This document shows positions 1 through 6,302 of a DNA stretch of 8,458 nt, in pieces. The notes beneath the pieces were generated by a model that made no database searches, was not told the DNA's origin, and saw nothing but the letters and a program-made list of their open reading frames with translations. The first letter of the stretch is position 1. Each line of letters starts with the position of its first letter. The stretch covers positions 1 to 8,458 of the forward strand of contig JAUVYD010000046.1 of the NCBI GenBank assembly GCA_030603265.1, in the 5' to 3' direction. The translations under genes were made by a program, and so were the position numbers. The stretch comes from Dehalococcoidia bacterium (GTDB taxonomy: Bacteria; Chloroflexota; Dehalococcoidia; GIF9; AB-539-J10).

Positions 1-1093
1 TGCACTTCACGCCGTGGAGGTCAAGGCCGCTCTTGTTGTCGCGCCAGAGCGCAACGGGCGAGGGCTGCTCCATTGGAGCAGTGGCGGCGGGCTCGACCTC
101 GACTATCTCACGCCAGCGAAGGTACTTCTGATAGGTTGAGAGCATCAGTTTTGTGTTGAGGTAGTAGTTCATGTCGCGCGCTGGCTTTGCTGCCGGTAGC
201 CCGGCAGTTGCGGTCAGCGTGAAGACGTCCGCGCCGTTGCCGTAAGAAGCAACCAGCATGCGGTCGCCCGCCTTGGCCTGCTCAAGAGCGGCAGCAAGGG
301 TGATGAACACCTGCGCGTTGCCGGTATCGCCGAACTCGTTGAAGAACGTGTCCTGTACAACGGAGGGGTCAAGCTTCATGGACTTGGTGACAGCGGCGAG
401 CTGTCGGGCATCCGGGGAGTACATCACTATCTTCGAGAAGTCGGCATCCGTCTGGCCGTTCTTGTCCATTGCCGCCTTGATTGCCTGCGGGACCACGCGG
501 CCGTGACCATCGTCGCGGACGAAGCGAACCTCCCAGGATTTCACGTAGCGGTCAGTGTCCGACCTGAACACGTCGATAATCTCATCGGACATCGTGTACA
601 TAGAGTCGATGGAGGCCACGACATCTTCCTTGCCGATGAGCAATGCGCCTGCCCCATCGCCGAAGGCCATCTCGCCTGCGCCGATGGGGAGGGCAAGTCG
701 GCGCTCTGCGGCGCAGACAAGGACTCTCTTGAGAGAGCCACTGTTGACGGCATCCACGGCTGCACGGAGCGCGTTGGTGCCGCTCCTGAGGGAGTTGCCG
801 AAATCGGCGGTGTAGACTTCGGCCCTCATCCCGAGCACTGCTGCAACGGTCGCAGCGGATTGCTTCTCGGCGTAGGGAGCGGTCGTCGATGCGAAGAACA
901 GTCCGTCAACGGTGTTGATATCGATGCCTGCGAGGCAGGACTGGGCGACTGCGACCGCCATGGTGATGGTATCTTCGTCGAAACTGGCGACTGCCTTCTC
1001 TCCTTTGCCTCCCTTACCCCAGGCCCGGCCAATCTCGGCTCTGTCCAACCTGTTGAGGGGCAGATACGGTGCGTACGATACGATTCCTGTCAT
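1..1093 (-). CDS. KAS III / HMG-CoA synthase-like protein, probable DUF35 fusion (3' end outside window)
   Basis: Thiolase-fold protein of the ketoacyl-ACP synthase III/HMG-CoA synthase group; 364 residues are visible before the left edge. Fold marks are FGDGAGALLIG (144-154), SGSLKRVLV (118-126) and a C-terminal GDRMLVASYGNGADVF (276-291). Gapless alignment to remembered E. coli FabH puts Leu102 at the catalytic Cys, Tyr225 at the His and Asp256 at the Asn, so the classical condensing triad is absent. The tail (about 340-364: a Pro-rich linker, ALWRDN, then LHGVKC at the edge) resembles the start of the rubredoxin-like zinc ribbon of DUF35 proteins, suggesting a fused acyl-CoA-binding module; this is inference because the sequence stops there. 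The ATG has a good Shine-Dalgarno (GGAAGGAG, about 10 nt away). It lies 52 bp after the dehydrogenase gene, presumably in one operon. Family confidence is high; the reaction is unknown and may be a retro-aldol or non-catalytic role. Confidence 0.85.
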   Translation of the reverse strand, partial: MTGIVSYAPYLPLNRLDRAEIGRAWGKGGKGEKAVASFDEDTITMAVAVAQSCLAGIDINTVDGLFFASTTAPYAEKQSAATVAAVLGMRAEVYTADFGNSLRSGTNALRAAVDAVNSGSLKRVLVCAAERRLALPIGAGEMAFGDGAGALLIGKEDVVASIDSMYTMSDEIIDVFRSDTDRYVKSWEVRFVRDDGHGRVVPQAIKAAMDKNGQTDADFSKIVMYSPDARQLAAVTKSMKLDPSVVQDTFFNEFGDTGNAQVFITLAAALEQAKAGDRMLVASYGNGADVFTLTATAGLPAAKPARDMNYYLNTKLMLSTYQKYLRWREIVEVEPAATAPMEQPSPVALWRDNKSGLDLHGVKC

Positions 1094-1145
1094 TTCTTAC
1101 TGACTCCTTCCTTCTGCCGGACAAGAGCAGCGTCCTGTTGCGCTG

Positions 1146-2003
1146 CTACTTGCTCGCATAGTCGTAGAATCCCTTGCCTGTCTTTCTGCCCAGCTGACCC
1201 GCCTGAACCATCTTCTTCAGCACGAGCGGGGGCAGGTAAGCAGGGTCCTTGGTTTCGTCGTAGATGGCCATACAGGCGTTGTAGTGGATGTCGAGTCCGA
1301 CGAAATCCATCAGCGTGAACGGCCCCATAGGGTAATTGAGCCCAAGGGACATCGCCTTATCGATGTCCTCCTTGGTAGCAAGGCCCCGTTCCCACTGCCT
1401 GATGGCGACCAGTGTGTAGGGCAGATACAGTTGGTTGACGATGAAGCCGGGCGCATCCTTGCAGACGACCGTTTCCTTGCCGACTGCCTTTCCGTAGTCA
1501 ACTCCGGCCTGCACGACGTCGTCGTTGACCATGGCGGTTCGCACGACCTCGAGCAGCTTCATCACCGGCACAGGGCTGAAAAAGTGAAGCCCCAGCACCC
1601 TGTCGGGCGTCTTCGTGGCGCTTGCTATCTCGGTGATGGAGAGAGACGAGGTGTTGCTTGCCAGGACGGCCTCGCGGGAACAGATGCCCTCGAGGACAGA
1701 GAAGACCTTCTTCTTCTCATCCATCTTCTCGATGACGGCCTCGATGACCATCTGGCAGTCCTTCAGGTCCTCCATCTTTGTGGAACCCGTTATGCGCGCC
1801 AGCGTTGCCGCGCGGTCTTCCGCAGTGGACTTGCCCCGGTCGACGGCTTTCTGCGACGATGCCTCGATGCGGGAGATACCCTTCTTGAGAAAGTCCTCGG
1901 TCACCTCGGTGACCACGACGTCGTAGCCCGCTCTGGCTGATATCTCCGCGATGCCGGAGCCCATCAGTCCGCAGCCAACGACGCCGAGCTTCTTGATGTG
2001 CAT
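1146..2003 (-). CDS. hbd: 3-hydroxybutyryl-CoA (3-hydroxyacyl-CoA) dehydrogenase
   Basis: NAD(P)-dependent oxidoreductase interconverting 3-hydroxyacyl-CoA and 3-oxoacyl-CoA in the cytoplasm, used in beta-oxidation or butyrate-type pathways. The 285-residue length is normal. The Rossmann motif GCGLMG is at 10-15. The catalytic set matches human HAD spacing exactly: Ser119 (in NTSSLS), His140 (in LHFFSPVPVMKLLEVV), Glu152 and Asn190 (in PGFIVNQ). The C-terminal dimer domain ends with GRKTGKGFYDY (272-282). Two in-frame ATGs exist, at 2012 and 2003. The Shine-Dalgarno AAGGAGG (2014-2020) is only 1 nt from the first but about 10 nt from the second, so 2003 is chosen. The gene lies between an SDR (70 bp upstream) and the synthase-like gene (52 bp downstream), consistent with a CoA-thioester operon. 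Substrate chain length cannot be read from the sequence. Confidence 0.95.
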   Translation of the reverse strand: MHIKKLGVVGCGLMGSGIAEISARAGYDVVVTEVTEDFLKKGISRIEASSQKAVDRGKSTAEDRAATLARITGSTKMEDLKDCQMVIEAVIEKMDEKKKVFSVLEGICSREAVLASNTSSLSITEIASATKTPDRVLGLHFFSPVPVMKLLEVVRTAMVNDDVVQAGVDYGKAVGKETVVCKDAPGFIVNQLYLPYTLVAIRQWERGLATKEDIDKAMSLGLNYPMGPFTLMDFVGLDIHYNACMAIYDETKDPAYLPPLVLKKMVQAGQLGRKTGKGFYDYASK

Positions 2004-2048
2004 ACTACGCATCCCTCCTTAAGCGTGCGACTTGAGCCGCATGTCTAC

Positions 2049-2067
2049 GCACAGCCACAAGCCGTGC
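2049..2067 (-). other. Small intercistronic hairpin between SDR and hbd
   Basis: On the minus strand GCACGGCT and GGCTGTGC can pair over 8 bp (two are G-U wobbles) around a UGU loop. It starts 7 nt after the SDR stop codon. No U-tract follows, so it is not an intrinsic terminator; it may be an mRNA-stability element or chance. Confidence 0.3.
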
Positions 2068-2073
2068 TTCTGC

Positions 2074-2841
2074 CTATCCAATGAAGACACCACCGTTCAC
2101 ACTCAGCGTCTGCCCGGTGATGTAGTCAGCCTCGCTGGAAGCGAGAAAGAGGATGGCTGCCGCAATCTCCTCCGGCTCTCCAAGGCGCTTCCAGGGGATA
2201 GTCCTCTCGTAGGCCTCGGCGAGCTTGGGCTTGTCCCTTCGGGTGGCGTTCCACATGTCCGTGTTGACAAGGCCGGGTGAAACGCAGTTGATGTTTATCT
2301 TGTAGCGCGACATCTCCATTGCGAGGTTCCGCGTAAACGCTACGATGCCGCCCTTAGCTGCACCGTACACCGCCTGACCGGAACTGCCGGCGCGTCCGGC
2401 ATCCGATGCAACGTTGACGATTTTTCCTGACTGCCTCTCAATCATGCCGTCCAGCACCGCGTGACAGAACACGATGTGGCTGAGCAGGTTCACCTGCAGG
2501 CACCTCTCCCAGCCTTCCTGCGTGCCTTCTGTGAAACGCTCCGTCAGGTGAAAGCCGGCGTTGTTGATGAGGATGTCGATCTTACCCAGTTCCTTGTTGG
2601 CGCGGGAGACCGCGTCATAGATCTGCGCGCTGTTGGACACGTCGACGCTGATAGCGAGTGCCTTGCAGCCGAGAGCCCGAACCTCGTCGGCGACCTTCTC
2701 AAGGTCGGACAGCGTCCTGCTCGTGACTACGACATCGGCGCCGGCCCTCGCGAACGCAAGAGCCGTCTCCCTGCCTATGCCTCTGCTCCCGCCGGTGACG
2801 AGGGCTGCCTTGCCCTCGAGAGAGAACGGTGAAGAACCCAT
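2074..2841 (-). CDS. Short-chain dehydrogenase/reductase (FabG-like SDR)
   Basis: Classical SDR of 255 residues, a cytoplasmic NAD(P)H-dependent oxidoreductase acting on a hydroxyl/carbonyl pair. All classical motifs are present: TGGSRGIG cofactor loop (16-23), DV at 67-68, NNAG (93-96), catalytic Asn118, Ser146, Tyr159 and Lys163 (YGAAK), PG at 189-190, and a C-terminal LSVNGG (246-251). An Arg at 42 (TSRT) after the second beta strand suggests an NADPH preference, by inference. The ATG is preceded by GGGAG at about 8 nt. It is the first gene of the apparent SDR, 3-hydroxyacyl-CoA dehydrogenase and synthase-like operon, 116 bp after rsmG. It may act on the same acyl-CoA or on a ketone intermediate; SDR substrates are not predictable from motifs. 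A FabG role in fatty acid synthesis is possible but no fab genes are nearby. Confidence 0.93.
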   Translation of the reverse strand: MGSSPFSLEGKAALVTGGSRGIGRETALAFARAGADVVVTSRTLSDLEKVADEVRALGCKALAISVDVSNSAQIYDAVSRANKELGKIDILINNAGFHLTERFTEGTQEGWERCLQVNLLSHIVFCHAVLDGMIERQSGKIVNVASDAGRAGSSGQAVYGAAKGGIVAFTRNLAMEMSRYKININCVSPGLVNTDMWNATRRDKPKLAEAYERTIPWKRLGEPEEIAAAILFLASSEADYITGQTLSVNGGVFIG

Positions 2842-2870
2842 GTTCTATCTCCCTTCGACAATTTGGCCGT

Positions 2871-2879
2871 ATCGTACCA
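2871..2879 (-). promoter_or_regulatory. Candidate extended -10 promoter for the SDR operon
   Basis: In the rsmG-SDR gap the minus strand reads TGG followed by TACGAT, a TGN-extended -10 with 4 of 6 matches to TATAAT, inside a local AT-rich patch. No convincing -35 lies 16-18 bp upstream. Transcription would begin near 2864, giving a leader of about 23 nt that contains the GGGAG ribosome-binding site. Confidence 0.4.
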
Positions 2880-2957
2880 TATTTTCGACTGCACCCCGGA
2901 CCTGCATCGGCGGTGCGAAAAACGGGGGCCGGTGATGTGTCGCGTCTGGCAGGCGTG

Positions 2958-3677
2958 CTACAGGGGACGCTTCGCGGGGACGCCGGGTCTCCTGGGATAA
3001 CGGTCGGGAGTCGGCGCAATCTTGCGGATGCTGACGAGGCAGCGGTTATCGCCAAGCAGGGAGAGCGGAATGCTGATGATGTGCGGATTGTCTCCCCCGA
3101 GGAGCTTGATAGCTGCGCACGCCTCCTGTATCTCCCGCGTGATGTCGCCCTTCTTCAGCGCGACGAAGCTGCCACCGACACTGCAGAAGGGAAGACAGAG
3201 CTCCGCAAGTGTGGCAAGTGGCGCCACCGCGCGTGACACAATGAGCGTGAAGGCCTCTCGATAGGGGGGCAGACGGCCAAGGTCCTCTGCCCTGCCCTGG
3301 AGAACCTCGATGTCTGGCAGACCCAACGTCGTGATGAGGTGCCTCAGGAAGCGGACCTTCTTTCCTGTGGCCTCAAGCAAGCTGACCCGGGCCTGCGGCA
3401 GGACGATTTTCAGGGGCACGCAGGGGAAGCCTGCCCCGGAGCCGACGTCCAGAATCCGGAGACACGGTGACGCTGCCTCTTCTGCGTCCAGCGCGAGGAG
3501 GACCGTGAGAGAATCGAGGAAATGTCGTGTCTCAACCTGTGCCTCGTCGGTGATGGAAGTCAGGTTCGTATGCTCGTTCCACAGCATGAGTTCGGTGCGG
3601 TAGGTCTCGAACAGCGACAGATGGGCAGGCGTGAGGGGATAGCCGAGTCTGGCCGCTCCTGCTGCGAGTTGTTCCAC
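2958..3677 (-). CDS. rsmG: 16S rRNA (guanine(527)-N7)-methyltransferase RsmG
   Basis: SAM-dependent methyltransferase that makes m7G527 in 16S rRNA; in other bacteria its loss gives low-level streptomycin resistance. Family signatures are in order: WNEHTNLTSI (33-42), RHFLDSL (51-57), the SAM-binding loop DVGSGAGFPCVPLK (77-90), EATGKK (102-107), SRAVAPL (148-154), and the diagnostic basic C-terminal tail PRRPGVPAKRPL (228-239). The frame is open further upstream to an ATG at 3734. However, GGAGG (3686-3690) lies 8 nt before an in-frame GTG at 3677, and starting there gives 239 residues, the usual length, with an N-terminus like that of Bacillus RsmG. It is divergent from rel, with a shared promoter region, and is followed after 116 bp by the SDR operon. 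Confidence 0.95.
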   Translation of the reverse strand: MEQLAAGAARLGYPLTPAHLSLFETYRTELMLWNEHTNLTSITDEAQVETRHFLDSLTVLLALDAEEAASPCLRILDVGSGAGFPCVPLKIVLPQARVSLLEATGKKVRFLRHLITTLGLPDIEVLQGRAEDLGRLPPYREAFTLIVSRAVAPLATLAELCLPFCSVGGSFVALKKGDITREIQEACAAIKLLGGDNPHIISIPLSLLGDNRCLVSIRKIAPTPDRYPRRPGVPAKRPL

Positions 3678-3721
3678 AATCCGTGCCTCCGGGCGCCATC
3701 GTTCCTTGTGGGAACACCAGG

Positions 3722-3730
3722 ATATTAGCA
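3722..3730 (-). promoter_or_regulatory. Candidate extended -10 promoter for rsmG
   Basis: The minus strand reads TGC then TAATAT, a TGN-extended -10 with 4 of 6 matches to consensus. No good -35 is visible, as is common for extended -10 promoters. Predicted transcription start is near 3715, giving a leader of about 38 nt that contains the GGAGG site before the GTG start. It lies back to back with the rel promoter. Confidence 0.45.
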
Positions 3731-3760
3731 CCATGGGCGGTGGCCTGCCGCACGGCTCGT

Positions 3761-3789
3761 TTGCGCGGCTCGCGGGGCTGCGTTACTAT
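3761..3789 (+). promoter_or_regulatory. Candidate promoter for rel, positioned for a leaderless mRNA
   Basis: TTGCGC (3761-3766), a 17-bp spacer and TACTAT (3784-3789) form a sigma-70-like promoter. The A of the rel ATG (3796) is 7 nt past the -10 hexamer, exactly where transcription should begin. No Shine-Dalgarno-like sequence lies before that ATG, which fits leaderless initiation. Confidence 0.5.
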
Positions 3790-3795
3790 GCAGCT

Positions 3796-5961
3796 ATGGA
3801 CGTGGAAGCGCTGCTCACCGAAGCGCGAACGTACATCCCGCAGGAGAAGCTGGACTTCATCAGGTCGGCGTACGAGTTCGCGTCCAGGGCTCACGAGGGG
3901 CAGGTGCGGGCGTCGGGCGAACCGTATCGTGAGCATCCCCTCCATGTCGCGATGACGCTGGTTGAGCTGCAGCTTGATGCGGCAACAATAGCGGCAGCCC
4001 TGCTGCACGACGTTGTCGAGGACTGCGATGTGCGACTGGAGGAGATAGAGTCGCTCTTCGGAAGTGATGTTGCGAGGCTCGTCGACGGTGTCACCAAACT
4101 GAGGCGCCTCACGAATCGTAGCGAAGAGAAGGAAATCGGCTCCAGAATTCAGTCGGAGAACCTCCGCAAGCTGCTGATGGCAACTGCGGAGGACTTCAGG
4201 GTTGTGCTGATCAAGCTTGCCGACAGGCTGCACAACATGCGGACGCTCGGCGCGCTGCCGCTGGGACGTCGGCGAGTAATCGCCCGGCAGACGCTCGACG
4301 TGTACGCTCCGTTGGCCCACAGACTCGGCCTCAGGCGCATGAAATGGCAACTCGAGGACCTTGCGTTTCGCCACCTTGAGCCGAAGCAGTACAGGCGTTT
4401 CTCCCGGCTCATAGCGACGAAGCGGGCAGAGCGCGACGGTTTCGTCGAGGAGGCCATGGAGACCCTGAGCGCGGCGTTGAAAGACGGAGGGGTGGAGGCC
4501 CGCGTGCTTGGCCGCCCCAAGCACATCTACAGTACGTATCTGAAGGCCATGCGCTATGCCGATCAGGGGAAGAACTTCGGTGATATTCACGACCTGTTTG
4601 CGCTCCGGATTCTGGTGGAGAGCGTGCCTGACTGCTACAAGGCGCTGGGAAGCGTCCACAATATCTGGCACCCGATAATCGAGGAGTTCAACGACTACAT
4701 CGCGAACCCCAAGGAGAACGGCTACCAGTCACTCCACACGACCGTGTTCTGCAAGGGGACCACGCCCATCGAGGTGCAGATCAGGACCTATGAGATGAAC
4801 CAGGTGGCAGCGTTCGGCGTCGCGGCGCACTGGCACTACAAGGAGGGAGGGAAGCCCGACTCGACGGATGCCCGCATGGCATGGTTGCAGGAGCTGACTG
4901 AGCGGAGGGACGAACTCGACAGCGAGGAATTCGTTGAGTCGCTGAAGACCGATGTTCTCACGGATCAGGTCTTTGTCTACACGCCGAAGGGCGAGATAAA
5001 GGACCTGCCTCGAGGCGCCACTCCGCTGGACTTCGCCTTCAGGATTCACACGGACCTCGGCTACCGGTGCATTGGCGCCAAGGTGAACGGCAAGCTGATT
5101 CAACTCAACCAGGCCCTGCACAACGGCGACGTGGTTGAAATCGTCGCGGCCAAGACCGAGCGGAGGCCCAGCCTTGACTGGCTGAATCCCGAGCTGGGCT
5201 ATGTCAAGACCTCACATGCCCAGAGCAAGGTGCGGCAGTGGTTCAACAGGCAGGAGCGGGGCCAGGGTATCGAGACAGGGCGGCAGATGCTCGATCGTGG
5301 ACTCAGCCGCCTGAGCATCGCTGCACCGCGTGCCGAGAAGCTGGCGAGCAAGCTGGGCTACACGAGTGCCGATGATTTCTACCTCGCCATTGGTCGTGGC
5401 AGCCTCTCCGTGTCGCAGGTCGTGGTCAAGCTGAGCACGGATATCGAGACGCCGGAGAAGAAGGTCGAGATATCCGCGCCGACGAAGATCAGTCCGGGAA
5501 GCATTCGAGTTCTTGGCGTGGGAGACCTCTACACGCGAATGGCCAACTGCTGCAATCCCTTGCCTGGCGACGAGATAATCGGGTATATTACACAGGGTCG
5601 CGGTGTCACCGTCCATCGCAAGGACTGTTGCAACGTCGTCAACGAGGTAGAGAAGGAACGGCTTGTCGCCGTTGACTGGGGCACCGTTGAGCAGGTCTAC
5701 CCTGTCAAGCTGCGGATAGACGCGTGGGACAGGATGGGTCTTGTTCGCGACATCACCTCCGTCATTGCAGAGGCGGAGGTCAACATCACTGATGTGGGGT
5801 TCACCAGGGATGAGGGAGGGGTGTCCATTCTCAACGTGGACATCGAGGTGAAGAGCACTGCGCAGCTCAGCAGGCTAGTCGCCAAGATCCAGTCGCTGTG
5901 GAGTGTCATCAACGTGACAAGAAAAGGAGAGACCATTGTCAGAGAGCAAGTCAGCAGATAA
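3796..5961 (+). CDS. rel: Bifunctional (p)ppGpp synthetase/hydrolase (Rel/SpoT family)
   Basis: Makes and degrades the stringent-response alarmone (p)ppGpp at the ribosome. Domains: HD hydrolase (about 25-185) with His47, His71-Asp72, Glu75-Asp76 and DRLHN (143-147) intact; synthetase (about 235-345) with GRPKHIYS (239-246), FGDIHDLFALR (261-271), NGYQSLHTT (308-316) and EVQIRT (326-331); TGS (about 388-450) with RIHTDLGYRCIGAKVNG; a Cys/His zinc-finger-like region (Cys585, Cys586, His607, Cys611, Cys612); and a C-terminal ACT domain (about 635-710). The hydrolase motifs argue for a bifunctional enzyme, yet the RxKD position reads EFND (297-300), neither RxKD nor the ExDD of monofunctional RelA. 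The frame extends upstream to 3706, but the ATG at 3796 gives the family-normal 721 residues and sits at a promoter predicted to make a leaderless mRNA. It overlaps rpsT by 26 nt. Confidence 0.96.
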   Translation: MDVEALLTEARTYIPQEKLDFIRSAYEFASRAHEGQVRASGEPYREHPLHVAMTLVELQLDAATIAAALLHDVVEDCDVRLEEIESLFGSDVARLVDGVTKLRRLTNRSEEKEIGSRIQSENLRKLLMATAEDFRVVLIKLADRLHNMRTLGALPLGRRRVIARQTLDVYAPLAHRLGLRRMKWQLEDLAFRHLEPKQYRRFSRLIATKRAERDGFVEEAMETLSAALKDGGVEARVLGRPKHIYSTYLKAMRYADQGKNFGDIHDLFALRILVESVPDCYKALGSVHNIWHPIIEEFNDYIANPKENGYQSLHTTVFCKGTTPIEVQIRTYEMNQVAAFGVAAHWHYKEGGKPDSTDARMAWLQELTERRDELDSEEFVESLKTDVLTDQVFVYTPKGEIKDLPRGATPLDFAFRIHTDLGYRCIGAKVNGKLIQLNQALHNGDVVEIVAAKTERRPSLDWLNPELGYVKTSHAQSKVRQWFNRQERGQGIETGRQMLDRGLSRLSIAAPRAEKLASKLGYTSADDFYLAIGRGSLSVSQVVVKLSTDIETPEKKVEISAPTKISPGSIRVLGVGDLYTRMANCCNPLPGDEIIGYITQGRGVTVHRKDCCNVVNEVEKERLVAVDWGTVEQVYPVKLRIDAWDRMGLVRDITSVIAEAEVNITDVGFTRDEGGVSILNVDIEVKSTAQLSRLVAKIQSLWSVINVTRKGETIVREQVSR

Positions 5962-6217
5962 GACTGCTCGGGCACAGGAGAAGAGGCGCATTCGCAACCG
6001 CGTGATTCGCGGCAGAACGCGTACTCTGCTACGGAGTGCTCGCCAGAGTGTTGCATCGGGAGACGTCGATCAGGCGCGAGACGCTGCGGCGGCTGCGATA
6101 GCAGGCCTGAATCGTGCCGGGACGAAGGGCTTGTTTCACAAGAACAAGGTGGCGAGACTGAAGTCCCGGCTGTCGAAGCACGTGAACGCGCTGGAAGCGA
6201 AGGGCGACGTAGAGTAG
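5936..6217 (+). CDS. rpsT: 30S ribosomal protein S20
   Basis: Small basic primary-binding protein of the 30S subunit that contacts 16S rRNA helices; 93 residues, close to the usual 86-90. The family pattern is clear: basic KTARAQEKRRIRNRVIRGRTR near the N-terminus (residues 9-29), an Ala-rich middle helix, and GLFHKNKVARLKSRLSKHVNAL (65-86). The start is TTG at 5936, chosen because AGGAG (5925-5929) lies 6 nt upstream and the protein then begins SESKSADK, as expected for S20. The start lies inside the last codons of rel (26-nt overlap, different frame), implying translational coupling, so S20 output may follow rel translation. The aldolase-family gene follows 85 bp downstream. Confidence 0.95.
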   Translation: MSESKSADKTARAQEKRRIRNRVIRGRTRTLLRSARQSVASGDVDQARDAAAAAIAGLNRAGTKGLFHKNKVARLKSRLSKHVNALEAKGDVE

Positions 6218-6233
6218 GGCTGCGGTTACTCAG

Positions 6234-6287
6234 CGAGTGCTGCCCGTGCGGAGGACTCACTCGAAGGGGAGAAGAACTCCCCGTGAG
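6234..6287 (+). other. Alternative hairpins between rpsT and the aldolase gene
   Basis: Two mutually exclusive folds share 6258-6260. Fold one pairs CGAGTG (6234-6239) with CACTCG (6258-6263). Fold two pairs CTCAC (6256-6260) with GTGAG (6283-6287) around an inner GGGGAG (6266-6271)/CTCCCC (6277-6282) stem with an AAGAA loop. No U-tract follows. It could be a processing, stability or translational control element; function unproven. Confidence 0.35.
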
Positions 6288-6302
6288 AAGTAGCGAAAAC
6301 TC

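Noticed and set aside
503..1318. Long plus-strand open frame of 271 codons
   Set aside because: It lies antisense to the synthase-like gene and the end of hbd, has low-complexity Cys/Arg/Ser-rich composition and no recognisable motif. It is a shadow of GC-rich coding DNA.
3706..3795. Upstream in-frame extension of rel (30 codons)
   Set aside because: It overlaps the predicted promoter and the divergent rsmG promoter, shows no family similarity, and would make the protein longer than usual.
3532..4671. Minus-strand open frame of 379 codons across rsmG and rel
   Set aside because: It is antisense to the rel hydrolase and synthetase domains and out of frame with rsmG, which already explains its overlap. 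No domain was recognised.
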